Counted from the first letter of the stretch, positions 32,287 through 40,817 are shown. The stretch: DNA of 41,122 bases from a virus (IMGVR_UViG_3300017991_000195:1-41122), one strand, 5' to 3'. A program made the numbers and translations. Notes: generated from the letters alone by a model not told the origin.

Positions 32287-33427
32287 GACGAAGTCGAACG
32301 AGCTTCAAGTTCTGAGCGAGACGAAGCCGAAGCGCCCCGAGGACTTCGCCTATATGGACGAGATGGACGCGAAGCAAATCGTCGCGGAGTATCAAGGTCT
32401 CGTAATGGAAGAGGTTTTCTATTCGTTCGGACACGGGAAGAACCGAGTCGTCGGGATCTCATACAAGGGGACGAAGGAACTCGCGTCGGATCTCGCTCTC
32501 CGTGGGGTGATGAATATCGACGTTGAAGACGTGGAGGTCGCCTCTCAGATCATGGCGCTCGACGATCAAACGAGACGCTCCGTCGCAATGAGGAAGGCGG
32601 GAGGTAAAGGGAACTGGAACAAGATCAAGCCGGACGAGCAACGACAACGCCTCGAAGACCTCGGGGACGAGTGGCCGTTCTTCGTCGCGAAGGCCCACGT
32701 TGTCGACCGTCGAGAGGACGGGTCCGTTCGTCGCGGGACCTACGGGATCGCGGCTTGCGATTCGACCGAACCGTTCGCCATTATCAAAGCGTGTTCGAAG
32801 GCGAAGAGGAACGGGATCCGAGAGCTTCTCCCCGAGGCCTCGATCCTCGCGTTCGTCGGCGAGGCGATGAGATCGACGGGGAGCGGAGAGCTTCGAGGGA
32901 AGCAAGGCGGGACCGCGTCGGACTACGCTCCGAAGGATCCCCCTCCGAAGGCGCCTCCGAAGCAAGCGCCCCCGAAGGCCTCTCCCCCGAAGGCCTCCCC
33001 GCCGAAGGCGAACGGAGTGAAGCTCGCTCCCGACGTTCGCGAGTGGGCGGAGACGGTATGGAAGGGACTCGCGGTCGCGAACCCGGACGACGAATGGAGA
33101 CGCTCGATCCTCTCGGACTGTATGCTCGCGAAGACGAGCGGACGCCTCGACTCGTTCACTCCCGAGAACGTCGCGAAGCTCATGGAGAAAGAGCGAAACG
33201 AGATCTGGGTCTTCGTCGACGAGATCGTCTCCGCTCAACTCGAAGGGGGAGAGGGATTCGTCGTCGACGTTGCGAAGCTTCTCTTCGCGATGAACCGAGC
33301 GGACGAGGCCGGATATATTCTCGCGACGCGTGAGTCTCCCCCCGACGACTCGGACGATCCCTTCGCGGACAAGGGGACCCCGAGCGAAGTCGGGAAGGAC
33401 CTCGCGGAGATAGAGGGGGCGTTCTAG
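32279..33427 (+). CDS. possible ssDNA-binding or recombination protein (382 aa)
   Basis: Residues about 20-195 read like a small phage/plasmid family of suspected DNA-metabolism proteins: VMEEVFYSFGHGKNRVVGIS, YKGTKELA, then FFVAKAHVVDR and PFAIIKACSKAKRNGIRELL. The last motif is reminiscent of Rad52/RecT-type annealing proteins, but this is a weak resemblance. A Pro/Lys repeat (PPKASPPKASPPKA) at about 221-244 links to a helical C-terminal domain. A RuvC-like gene lies right after it, which supports a recombination role. Confidence 0.5.
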   Translation: MSETKSNELQVLSETKPKRPEDFAYMDEMDAKQIVAEYQGLVMEEVFYSFGHGKNRVVGISYKGTKELASDLALRGVMNIDVEDVEVASQIMALDDQTRRSVAMRKAGGKGNWNKIKPDEQRQRLEDLGDEWPFFVAKAHVVDRREDGSVRRGTYGIAACDSTEPFAIIKACSKAKRNGIRELLPEASILAFVGEAMRSTGSGELRGKQGGTASDYAPKDPPPKAPPKQAPPKASPPKASPPKANGVKLAPDVREWAETVWKGLAVANPDDEWRRSILSDCMLAKTSGRLDSFTPENVAKLMEKERNEIWVFVDEIVSAQLEGGEGFVVDVAKLLFAMNRADEAGYILATRESPPDDSDDPFADKGTPSEVGKDLAEIEGAF

Positions 33428-33972
33428 TGGACGCGATCGACTGGATCTTCGCGGTCGATCCGGGGAAGACGTTCGCGATCGCCGCGAAACAACCGGGACT
33501 CGACATGAGTCGGACGGTCGTCGAGAGTCACGACTTCCGATCGCCTCGTGTTATGTGGCGACGCGTGTCGCGGTTCCTGGAGACGTTCGAGATCGCGAAG
33601 GAAGAGAAGATCGTCGTCGTGATCGAGGGGACCTTCCATGGCAAGATGGGACGCGATCAACTCGCGACCTTGAACCGTCGGATCGGTTCCCTCTGGACGC
33701 GCTTCGCTCTCCGTCGAGGGACGGAGATCTACACGGCGAAGGCGGGTCGCGTTCGAGGCGGTGAGGGATGGGTCGAGTCTCTCGGATTGAAAGGGACGAA
33801 GAAACTCGACCGAATGAAGTTCGTCGAGGAGAAGCTTCGAGTCGATATCGCGAACGACCACGAGTCCGACGCGGTTCTTCTCCTCATGTGGTTCGAGACA
33901 CGCGTGAACGCTTCGAGGAACCTTCTCAAGGTTCCGATCGAGGACACGGACGAAGCGATTCGGAAACTGTAG
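33427..33972 (+). CDS. RuvC-like Holliday junction resolvase
   Basis: The 181-residue protein has the acidic residues of a RuvC/RNase H fold in order: Asp11 in FAVDPGKT, Glu67 in VVVIEG, and Asp144/Asp148 in NDHESDAVLL. Phage members resolve branched DNA before packaging. Start is GTG 33427, touching the preceding stop codon; the first residues read DAIDWIFAVDPG. It is near the usual size (RuvC about 170). Family call is good; the exact substrate is inferred. Confidence 0.8.
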   Translation: MDAIDWIFAVDPGKTFAIAAKQPGLDMSRTVVESHDFRSPRVMWRRVSRFLETFEIAKEEKIVVVIEGTFHGKMGRDQLATLNRRIGSLWTRFALRRGTEIYTAKAGRVRGGEGWVESLGLKGTKKLDRMKFVEEKLRVDIANDHESDAVLLLMWFETRVNASRNLLKVPIEDTDEAIRKL

Positions 33973-33984
33973 AAAGGGGACGAC

Positions 33985-34752
33985 ATGGAACACTCAGGAG
34001 ACTTATTCTTCGGGATGAACGAACGCGAGGTCCGAGAGGCGCCTCGCGAAGACCTAGACTTCGCCATGGCCACGGCGAGAGAAGCGAACCGAGACTTCGG
34101 TCCGTGGCGCCTCGGAGGGAGACCGCTCCCTCCCGCCGGGGCGGTCGGAAGTGCGAGGCGGAGAGCGGAGAACCTCGGGGCGATCCTCGCGACCGCGACG
34201 AGCGTCGCGTTCCTCACGGCGGAGACCTACCTCTCCGCCGTGCTTGTCGGTCTCACGTTCGCGGAGTGCGAGCGAGAGATCGGAGAACTCGACCTCGACG
34301 ACCTTGTTCACCACCGGGGGTCGTGCGGGGAGGTCGGTCCTTTTCAGATCATGCCGGTCTATCTCTACGACGCGACGGAGACCGCGATCGGATCTCACTT
34401 CTCCCTCGCTCGTTCATGGGCGGACCCCCTCGAACCGAAGACGCCTCAAGCCGCGCGAGAGGTCGACCCCCTCGGGGACTGGTTCTCTCCCGAGTTCGAC
34501 CTCACGCGTCAAGCGATCACGGTCGTCTCGTATCTCGACCGATGGGGGACGCCTCTCCGTCGAACGATGAACACGACGGAGGGTCTCCGGTGGCGCTTGT
34601 GGTGCTGGGCGGGGATTCACCACCGGGGACCGAACCCAGAGATGGAGAACTTCCCGGCCTCGTATCTCTCCCGATACATGAGCGGGATCGACCTCGCGAA
34701 CCGAGCGCTCCGAGAGACGATCGCGGACGATCGGAAGTGCGGCGAAAGGTAG
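33985..34752 (+). CDS. lytic transglycosylase-like lysin
   Basis: The 255-residue protein has the lysozyme-like SLT core: GEVGPFQIMP at 115-124 matches the G-x-x-G-x-x-Q-x-x-P block, and CWAGIHHRGPNP with SYLSRYM near the end recalls the usual AYNAG and Y-x-x-x-V segments. The catalytic Glu may be in AECEREIGEL or in CGEVG. A hydrophobic segment (residues about 65-90) could be a membrane anchor. It could be the endolysin or a cell-wall entry enzyme; it lies between replication genes and not with the tail. Confidence 0.65.
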   Translation: MEHSGDLFFGMNEREVREAPREDLDFAMATAREANRDFGPWRLGGRPLPPAGAVGSARRRAENLGAILATATSVAFLTAETYLSAVLVGLTFAECEREIGELDLDDLVHHRGSCGEVGPFQIMPVYLYDATETAIGSHFSLARSWADPLEPKTPQAAREVDPLGDWFSPEFDLTRQAITVVSYLDRWGTPLRRTMNTTEGLRWRLWCWAGIHHRGPNPEMENFPASYLSRYMSGIDLANRALRETIADDRKCGER

Positions 34753-34756
34753 ACGC

Positions 34757-36094
34757 GTGAACGAAGCACGAAGAGACGACGATCTATATCCCGTCCGGCG
34801 AACCGCGCTCACGAATCCGGACGCGGAGATTTGCGTTCTCTCGATCCTCTCGTGGCTCGGGGAAGACGCGGTCGACAAGAGGTGGATTCTCTCGGCGCTC
34901 AGTCCGAAGGACTTCTATTCGAAGGACCGTCGGAAGATCTATCAAGCGATCCGGAAGGTTCACGAACGAGGCGAAGACGTGGATCCGTTCACGGTTCAAT
35001 CTCAGTTGACACGAGACGGAGCGTCCGACTCCGTCTCGTTCTTCTATGACACGATCGGGAAGGACTCGCTCGCGATCGCCTCTCAAGCGAAGGGATACGT
35101 CGAGGCCGTTCTCGACGCGAGTCGTCGACGTGTCCTCTTCGCTCACTTCACGACGACCGCTCAAGGCCTCGAAGATCCGACGACGGACTTCGGGGAACTC
35201 ATGTCGGAGACGAAGGCGAGGATCGCCGACGCGGACCTCCCTCTCACCGTCGACCACGAGGCGAAGCTTCGAGCGATCCTCTTGAAGCTCGCGGACGAAT
35301 ACGGAAAGGGGAACGAGAGAACGTTCAAGACGGGATATCCCAGAATCGACTATGAACTCGGCGGTCTCAAGATCGGAGAACTCGCGATCGTCCTCGGTCG
35401 TCCGAAGACGGGGAAGTCGTGGCTCTTGATCAACTTGATCGCGAACCTAATGAGGGGAGGTCGAAAGATCATGATATCGTCGGCGGAGATGAGCGCCGAG
35501 GAACTCGCCGCGCGTCTCGTGTGTCGACTTGGTCGAATCAATCACCGACGCTATAGGAAGGAAGAACTCAACGAAGACGAGATCTCGCGATTCGTCGAAG
35601 CGTCCTCGAAGCTCTCGAACTCGAACGTCGCGATCATTCCGAAGCGCGACGCTCCGTCTCTCCCGAAGCTTCTCTCTCTCGCGCTCGACTTCAAGCCGGA
35701 CATTATCGCGGTTGATTCCGTGTATCTCTACGCGCCGAGGCGAGCGTCCGAGGGATGGGAGTATTACGTCGCGATCTCTCGCGAGTTGAAGAACCTCTCG
35801 CTCGAATGCGAGTCGCTCGTTCTCGCGACTCATCAAAAGAACAAGAGCGGACATATCGCCTACTCGGACGCGTTCTGGCAAGACGCGAACTTCCTTCTCG
35901 AACTTGAGGGGGACGAACTCTCGAAGGTCGTCGACGGGAAGTCGAAGCACTCTCTCGCCGTGAGGGGAAGGGACGGAGGCGCGTTCCGATTCGACCTCTC
36001 GATCAACTTCGACTCGTCGACGATCGGAGAGGCGTCGCGAACGGCGGAAGAGGTGAAGCGCGAGACAATGGGAGTCGAGCCGACTCCCTTCTGA
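34757..36094 (+). CDS. replicative DNA helicase, DnaB family
   Basis: The 445-residue protein has both DnaB parts. The N-terminal domain begins after about residue 20 (DAEICVLSILSWLGEDAVDK; FYSKDRRKIYQAIRKVHERG). The RecA-like motor has Walker A GRPKTGKS (214-221), SAEMSAEELAARL, Walker B IIAVD (316-320) and the ATHQ sensor (357-360). Start is GTG 34757. Length matches DnaB (about 470). Being the only recognised replication enzyme, it probably recruits host primase and polymerase. Confidence 0.92.
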   Translation: MNEARRDDDLYPVRRTALTNPDAEICVLSILSWLGEDAVDKRWILSALSPKDFYSKDRRKIYQAIRKVHERGEDVDPFTVQSQLTRDGASDSVSFFYDTIGKDSLAIASQAKGYVEAVLDASRRRVLFAHFTTTAQGLEDPTTDFGELMSETKARIADADLPLTVDHEAKLRAILLKLADEYGKGNERTFKTGYPRIDYELGGLKIGELAIVLGRPKTGKSWLLINLIANLMRGGRKIMISSAEMSAEELAARLVCRLGRINHRRYRKEELNEDEISRFVEASSKLSNSNVAIIPKRDAPSLPKLLSLALDFKPDIIAVDSVYLYAPRRASEGWEYYVAISRELKNLSLECESLVLATHQKNKSGHIAYSDAFWQDANFLLELEGDELSKVVDGKSKHSLAVRGRDGGAFRFDLSINFDSSTIGEASRTAEEVKRETMGVEPTPF

Positions 36095-36103
36095 GGTGAA
36101 ACC

Positions 36104-36415
36104 ATGGAAGAAGAGAAGGATTCAACGTGGGAGAACTTCGAGAGCGCGTCGAGCTTGACGCCGGAGGTCGTCTTCGGATCGGAAGCGATCTCGAAGTTCT
36201 ATCGGTTCATGAGGAAGTCGTATCACTGGGTCGGCTCGGTCGTGATCGTTGATCGACTCACGGGGAAGATCGTCGAGAGAGAGTTCTTCGCGATGCAACG
36301 CGAGGACGGAACGGAGACGGTCGTCTCGCTCAGGGACGACGGGAGGTGCTTCCCGATCTTCGTCGTCGCGTTGTTCATTCTCGAAGAGGCCGACGTGTCG
36401 TGGTGTATGAACTAA
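36104..36415 (+). CDS. hypothetical protein after helicase (103 aa)
   Basis: The 103-residue product has an acidic start and an alpha/beta core (FYRFMRKSYHWVGSVVIVDR; FPIFVVALFILEEADVSWCM). The ribosome site GAGGTGAAACC precedes ATG 36104. No family recognised. It may assist the helicase, by position only. Confidence 0.6.
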   Translation: MEEEKDSTWENFESASSLTPEVVFGSEAISKFYRFMRKSYHWVGSVVIVDRLTGKIVEREFFAMQREDGTETVVSLRDDGRCFPIFVVALFILEEADVSWCMN

Positions 36416-36429
36416 AGGGAGGTGATTCT

Positions 36430-36852
36430 ATGTGGTGTACTACGTTCCAGGGAGACGCGACGAAGGCCGCGTTCTTCGACGCGGACAAGAGTCGGAGACG
36501 CGTCTACTTTTGCTCGGAGTGCGGGAGTCCGGTCGAGGTCGTCCTCGATCGGACTTGTGATATATGCCGGGGTCGACCTTTTCACCGGTGGGCGTTGCTC
36601 GGAATGCTCCGTCGCGAGTCGTGGGACCTTATCGCCGACGCCGACGCCGTGGTGAAGCCGGTCGTCGCGACTTGTCGGAAGTGCTTCGACCGATACGCGA
36701 CGAAGTCGGCGAAGGCGACCGCCGTGAACTTCGATCCCGAGACGAGTCGGATCGTCGTCTATCCGACGGAAGAGGACTCGTTCCGCGTGAAGTTCCGTCG
36801 GAGGTGGAAGAGGTTCGTCGGAACGTTGGACCTCCGTCTCTTCAATCTGTAG
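36430..36852 (+). CDS. zinc-finger protein (140 aa)
   Basis: The 140-residue product has three CxxC pairs: Cys28/31, Cys43/46 and Cys82/85 (FCSECGSP, TCDICRG, TCRKCFDR). The first two form a likely zinc ribbon. The C-terminal part is basic (DSFRVKFRRRWKRFVGTLDL). Start is ATG 36430 behind GGGAGGTGATTCT, an excellent ribosome site. DNA or RNA binding is likely; specific function unknown. Confidence 0.65.
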   Translation: MWCTTFQGDATKAAFFDADKSRRRVYFCSECGSPVEVVLDRTCDICRGRPFHRWALLGMLRRESWDLIADADAVVKPVVATCRKCFDRYATKSAKATAVNFDPETSRIVVYPTEEDSFRVKFRRRWKRFVGTLDLRLFNL

Positions 36853-36874
36853 ACTAGGAACGGAGGTCGATCGC

Positions 36875-37807
36875 GTGGGAAGAGTGAAGATCATTCAAGG
36901 GAACGCGCTCGAAGCGCTTCGAGGTCTCGAAGACGAGTCCGTTCATTGCGTCGTAACGTCTCCCCCATACTGGGGACTCAGGGACTATCACGTCGAAGGA
37001 CAACTCGGACTCGAACCGACTCCGTCGAAGTATGTCGCGAGTCTCGTCGCGGTCTTCGAGGAAGTCCGTCGAGTCCTTCGGGGGGACGGGACTCTATGGC
37101 TCAATCTCGGCGACTCATACGCGTCGAAGCCGACGGGGTCGAGACCGGGTCCGACTCTCAATCGGAGGAACGACACGGAGGAAGGACCCACGGGGCGACC
37201 GAACAAGATCGTCGAAGGCCTCAAGCCGAAGGACCTCGTCGGGATCCCGTGGCTCGTCGCGTTCGCCATGAGGGGCGCGGGATGGTATCTCCGGCAAGAC
37301 GTGATATGGCACAAGCCGAACACGCTCCCCGAGGTCGTGAAGGACCGACCCGTGAGCGCTCACGAACACGTCTTCCTCTTCGCGAAGTCGGAGCGATACT
37401 TCTTCGACGAGGACGCGATCAAGGTGAGAGTCAAGCGGACCCCGAGGAAGGTCGGACACGACGGAGGGATGAACGACACGGGATGGAACTCGAAGCAAGC
37501 GGGAAGCTTCGGCGCCCCCACGGGGACGAGGAAGTCGCGGTCGGTCTGGACGATCCCGACCCATTGCGTTCGAGGCGCTCACTTCGCGACCTTCCCGAGG
37601 AGACTCGTCGAGCCGTGCGTGAAGGCGGGGAGTCCGGCGGACGGGGTCGTTCTCGATCCGTTCATGGGGTCGGGGACGACTGGGATCGTCGCGCTCTCCC
37701 TCGGAAGGCGCTTCGTCGGGGTCGAACTCAATCCGGAATACGTCGAACTCGCGAGGACGCGGATCGCGAGCGAGACGAAGTTCACGAGAAGGGAGGCGAC
37801 AAGGTGA
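36875..37807 (+). CDS. DNA methyltransferase, beta class
   Basis: The 310-residue enzyme carries the catalytic motif TSPPYW (28-33, within PPYWGLRDY) before the AdoMet-binding DPFMGSGTT (261-269). That motif order defines the beta class of amino-methyltransferases, which methylate adenine N6 or cytosine N4; the sequence does not decide which. Other family parts are VRRVLRGDGTLWLNLGDSYA and GWYLRQDVIWHKPN. No restriction enzyme gene is adjacent, so it is probably a solitary enzyme protecting phage DNA. Start is GTG 36875. It overlaps the ParB-like gene. Confidence 0.9.
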   Translation: MGRVKIIQGNALEALRGLEDESVHCVVTSPPYWGLRDYHVEGQLGLEPTPSKYVASLVAVFEEVRRVLRGDGTLWLNLGDSYASKPTGSRPGPTLNRRNDTEEGPTGRPNKIVEGLKPKDLVGIPWLVAFAMRGAGWYLRQDVIWHKPNTLPEVVKDRPVSAHEHVFLFAKSERYFFDEDAIKVRVKRTPRKVGHDGGMNDTGWNSKQAGSFGAPTGTRKSRSVWTIPTHCVRGAHFATFPRRLVEPCVKAGSPADGVVLDPFMGSGTTGIVALSLGRRFVGVELNPEYVELARTRIASETKFTRREATR

Positions 37808-38463
37808 AGAGGTGGATCGCGAAGCGAGTGAAGATCGAGGCGCTCGTCCTCGACGAGAGGAACCCGAGAACGATCTCCGAAGAGAGAGCGGTCGCGCTCA
37901 CGAGGTCGATCGACCGGTTCGGACTCGTTCAACCGATCGTCGTGAACGGACCGACGGGGAGAGTCGTCGGGGGGCATCAAAGGATAGAAGCTCTCCGGCG
38001 CCTCGGGGAAGAAGAGGTCGACGTGATCGTCGTCGATCTCTCGGAGGTCGACGAGAAGGCCTTGAGCGTCGCGCTCAACTCGACCGAACTACAGGGAGCG
38101 TGGGACCCGTCCCTCTTGTCCGAGCGTCTCTCCGAGCTTGTCGAAGGCCTTGAGACGGACGAGTTCGAGGGACTGAGGTTCGACGCGCTCTCGATCGAAC
38201 TCGAAGGCCTCTTCGACGACTTCCTCGGACTCGACGAGGGAGGGGAGGAAGAGGAAGGCCACGAGAGCGCCGAGGATCCACGGAGAACGACGCGAGTGAA
38301 GTTCGGGGACTTGGAACTCGACCTCGACTCGGAACTCGTGAGTCGCGTCGTGAGCGTCCTCGTCGGACGCTTCGAGGAAGAGGACGAGGACCCGTCGGAG
38401 GCGTTCGAAGAGATCGTCGAGGCGGGTCTCGCAATGTGGAAGCACGAAGGGAGGACCGAATGA
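37804..38463 (+). CDS. ParB-like nuclease-domain protein
   Basis: Residues 8-100 match the ParB/Sulfiredoxin-like domain: LDERNPRTISEERAVALTRS, FGLVQPIVVN, VVGGHQRIEALRRLG and VIVVDLSEVDEKALSVALNS. Phage versions are often paired with methyltransferases and may act as nucleases, nickases or specificity partners. The C-terminal half is acidic. Start is GTG 37804 inside the methyltransferase stop (GTGA). The stop overlaps the Gp157-like gene. Domain call is strong, role uncertain. Confidence 0.85.
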   Translation: MKRWIAKRVKIEALVLDERNPRTISEERAVALTRSIDRFGLVQPIVVNGPTGRVVGGHQRIEALRRLGEEEVDVIVVDLSEVDEKALSVALNSTELQGAWDPSLLSERLSELVEGLETDEFEGLRFDALSIELEGLFDDFLGLDEGGEEEEGHESAEDPRRTTRVKFGDLELDLDSELVSRVVSVLVGRFEEEDEDPSEAFEEIVEAGLAMWKHEGRTE

Positions 38464-38948
38464 ATCTCTACGAACTCGCGAAGGAATGGAACGACGCCGT
38501 CGGAGCGATCACGGACGAGGACTTCGCCGAAGCGCTCAATCGGATCTCGAACCTCAAGATCGACATTCACCGGAAGATCGAGAACACGGTGAAGGCGATT
38601 CGGAACCTCGAAGGGGAGAGTCTCGCGGCGAAGGAAGAGGCGAAGCGCCTCTCCGAACGAGCGAGCATGTTCGCGGGAGAGTCGAGGCGTCTCCGTCTCT
38701 ACTTGGCGCGAATGATGAGGGAATGCGAGGTGAAGAAGTCGAAGTCGTCTCTCGCGACCGTGTCTCTCCGAGAGGGATCGCCTCGGGTCGTGGTCGAGGA
38801 CGAGTCGAAGGTCCCCGACAAGTTCGTCGAGGTGGAAGAGGTGAGGAAGATTCGGAAGAGGGAGATCTCCGACCATATCAAGGCGACGGGAGAGATCCCC
38901 GACGGGATCGACTGGGTCGTCGGAGAGTCGACGATCACGATCCGATAG
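38460..38948 (+). CDS. Siphovirus Gp157-like protein
   Basis: The 162-residue product matches the Gp157 family first seen in Streptococcus phages: an N-terminal NLYELAKEWNDAVGAITDED, a long coiled-coil helix with NLEGESLAAKEEAKRLSERA, SRRLRLYLARMM, and a beta-rich end (GSPRVVVEDESKVPDKFVEV; ISDHIKATGEIPDGIDWV). Family members lie near recombination or ssDNA-annealing genes; their role is unproven, with a proposed link to phage resistance or recombination. ATG 38460 overlaps the preceding stop. Confidence 0.85.
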   Translation: MNLYELAKEWNDAVGAITDEDFAEALNRISNLKIDIHRKIENTVKAIRNLEGESLAAKEEAKRLSERASMFAGESRRLRLYLARMMRECEVKKSKSSLATVSLREGSPRVVVEDESKVPDKFVEVEEVRKIRKREISDHIKATGEIPDGIDWVVGESTITIR

Positions 38949-38961
38949 AAGGGAGACGACG

Positions 38962-39237
38962 ATGAGGAAGTTCCGAAGGAAGGTTCCGACCCGACGCAAT
39001 AAGCACACGTTCCCGGACGGGACTCGCGACCGATACGAACGACTCGCGATCGAGGCGAGGAAGGTCGGTCTTCCTCTTCTCAAGATTCGAGCGAAGAGAG
39101 CGTCGACGCGCCTCGGACGCTTGAGAGCGATCGGGAAGGATCGGATCGAGATCGACCGTGTCGCGGTTGCGAGAGTAGAACTCGCCGCGATCGACTTCGC
39201 GGTCGCCTTGCTTGAGGCGATGGGAGAGGTCGAATGA
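38962..39237 (+). CDS. small basic protein (91 aa)
   Basis: The 91-residue product is strongly basic (MRKFRRKVPTRRNKHTFPDG) with a helical C-terminal half (ELAAIDFAVALLEAMGEVE). The ribosome site GGGAGACGACG precedes ATG 38962. The charge suggests nucleic-acid binding. No family recognised. Confidence 0.6.
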   Translation: MRKFRRKVPTRRNKHTFPDGTRDRYERLAIEARKVGLPLLKIRAKRASTRLGRLRAIGKDRIEIDRVAVARVELAAIDFAVALLEAMGEVE

Positions 39238-39434
39238 GCGATCCCGACTACAGGAACACGGACGAGGGAATGAGGCGCGAACCGACGCAAGCCGACGAAG
39301 CTCTCACGCTCGTCGGAATGATCTCCGCGATCTTCGGGGGAATGCTTCTCTTCGCGTTCCTCGGTTGGATCTCGGACCTCTACGACGAGCGGAAGGCGAA
39401 GAGAAAGGGAGGCGACGATGAGACGGACCTATAA
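39234..39434 (+). CDS. small single-pass membrane protein (66 aa)
   Basis: The 66-residue product has one membrane helix (residues about 24-46, ALTLVGMISAIFGGMLLFAF) between a polar N-terminus and a Lys/Arg-rich C-terminus. A single helix with a basic tail fits a small holin, pinholin or other membrane effector. It overlaps the previous gene by ATGA and the next by 17 bases. A holin role is inference. Confidence 0.6.
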   Translation: MSDPDYRNTDEGMRREPTQADEALTLVGMISAIFGGMLLFAFLGWISDLYDERKAKRKGGDDETDL

Positions 39435-39600
39435 GTCGATCCTCGGGAACATTCGGAAGGCGAGCGATCGTCTCTTGAAGGTTCAAGCGAGATTGATTGA
39501 AGACCCCGAGAAGAACGACGAGGAACTCGACGCGAACGCGAGGATCCTCGTTCATCTCATGGACGCGTCCGACCTCTTGAAGGATCGGATCGGACCTTGA
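39418..39600 (+). CDS. small helical protein (60 aa)
   Basis: The 60-residue product is helical (LGNIRKASDRLLKVQARLIE; ANARILVHLMDASDLLKDR). Its start lies inside the previous gene, behind GGGAGGCGACG. It ends in a TTGA overlap with the last gene. No family recognised. Confidence 0.55.
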   Translation: MRRTYKSILGNIRKASDRLLKVQARLIEDPEKNDEELDANARILVHLMDASDLLKDRIGP

Positions 39601-40559
39601 GGATCGAGGAAGCGATCGACCTTGAGCGTCGGGTCGAAGACTGGGTTCACGAACGCGGGATCCGGATCGGGATCTCGTGGCGAACGATCAAGAGAGTCTC
39701 CCGGTGGATCCGGGAGAGATGGACCGGAGGTAGAACTATGACGACAGGAGAAGAGATTCACCTCGAAGAACTCGAAGGGAAGCTCGCCGACAAGACCGAC
39801 AGGATCGAGGAACTTGAGATCGAACTCGCGGACTCCCGAACGGAGGTCGCGGAACTCACGGAGAAGATCGAGGAACTCTCGAACGACCTTCTCGACTCGG
39901 AGACGGGGCGGGACTGCTACGACGACCGGATCCGCGAACTCGCTCGGGAGGTGAGGCGCCTCGAAGACCTTGTCGAGTTCGTTCAAGTGGACAACGATCG
40001 TCGAGGGAAGTTCGACGGGAAGACGGACCTCGAACGTCTCCTCGACACGAACCGAGCGAAGGGGAAGACGATCAACGAACAAGCGAGGACGATCGAGCGT
40101 CTCGGAGAGGCGCTTCTCCGAGCGAACGAACGACTCGCCGTGTTCGAGCTTGAACGTTCGGACGATCTCCAGGGCGACGCGCTCTCGCGCTTGATCGAGG
40201 CGACCGACCCGGTCTTCGTCACGATCGGACGTTCGGTCGACCGACCCGACTTCGACGTTCATGAGGTTCGCGCCGGCAATCCTCCGAGGACGCTCGGTCT
40301 CGTCGTGTGTCGGAGAGGATCCCGTCCGACGTGGGAAGATCTACACGACCTCGCGAAGGGAATGAGAGAGATCGACGAAGAGGCCTCTCACGTCGACGAG
40401 GACGGACGATCTCCCTCACCCCCGACTGAGAGGACCCCCGAGGGAGAGAGCGTCTCTCGTGGCGCCTCAAGGGGGCGTCCGTTGAGGGAGGTCTTCGCGG
40501 ACGAGGACGACCCCGTCGAGGCCTTCGTGAAGGGACGGGTTCGGAAGGGGGAGAGGTGA
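39597..40559 (+). CDS. long coiled-coil protein, last gene (320 aa)
   Basis: A TTG at 39597 overlaps the previous stop and gives 320 residues; an in-frame ATG at 39738, behind GGAGG, would give 273. Residues about 55-115 and 155-200 are coiled coils (HLEELEGKLADKTDRIEELE; AELTEKIEELSNDLLDSETG). The later part is alpha/beta (PPRTLGLVVCRRGSRPTWED) with a Pro/Ser-rich tail. No family recognised. It may be two genes joined in one frame. Confidence 0.55.
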   Translation: MRIEEAIDLERRVEDWVHERGIRIGISWRTIKRVSRWIRERWTGGRTMTTGEEIHLEELEGKLADKTDRIEELEIELADSRTEVAELTEKIEELSNDLLDSETGRDCYDDRIRELAREVRRLEDLVEFVQVDNDRRGKFDGKTDLERLLDTNRAKGKTINEQARTIERLGEALLRANERLAVFELERSDDLQGDALSRLIEATDPVFVTIGRSVDRPDFDVHEVRAGNPPRTLGLVVCRRGSRPTWEDLHDLAKGMREIDEEASHVDEDGRSPSPPTERTPEGESVSRGASRGRPLREVFADEDDPVEAFVKGRVRKGER

Positions 40560-40668
40560 GACCCACGACTTCGACGGAGAGGCCGTTCAAACGACGGACA
40601 AAGGCCGAACGTCTTCCCGTCCGATACGGAAGACCCCGGGACGCCGCGCGTCGTTCTGGGGCCTCTCA

Positions 40669-40726
40669 GGGACTCGGAGGCGAGAGGGGTCGTTCATCCC
40701 CCCGACCTCGTGTGTCTCCGAGTCCC
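40669..40726 (+). other. long inverted repeat with inner stem
   Basis: GGGACTCGGAG (40669-40679) pairs exactly with CTCCGAGTCCC (40716-40726). An inner GGTCG (about 40688-40692) can pair with CGACC further in, so the arms may form a longer compound stem-loop. No T-run follows. Confidence 0.5.
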
Positions 40727-40783
40727 GCTCCCTTCCTCCCGGATACGTCTCTCCCCTCTCCGGAGACCGAGAGGCGGGGAGGC

Positions 40784-40817
40784 GGGATCTCTCCCCCTAC
40801 GGGGGGAGAGAGATCCC
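40784..40817 (+). terminator. GC-rich near-perfect hairpin
   Basis: GGGATCTCTCCCCC (40784-40797) pairs with GGGGGGAGAGAGATCCC (40801-40817) with one bulge and a tiny loop. It lies downstream of the last gene, so it may end right-arm transcription, but no clear T-run follows. Confidence 0.5.

Noticed and set aside
37977-39290. 437-codon open frame on the - strand
   Set aside because: It is antisense to the ParB-like and Gp157-like genes, whose domains are recognised. The product is Ser/Arg-rich low complexity.
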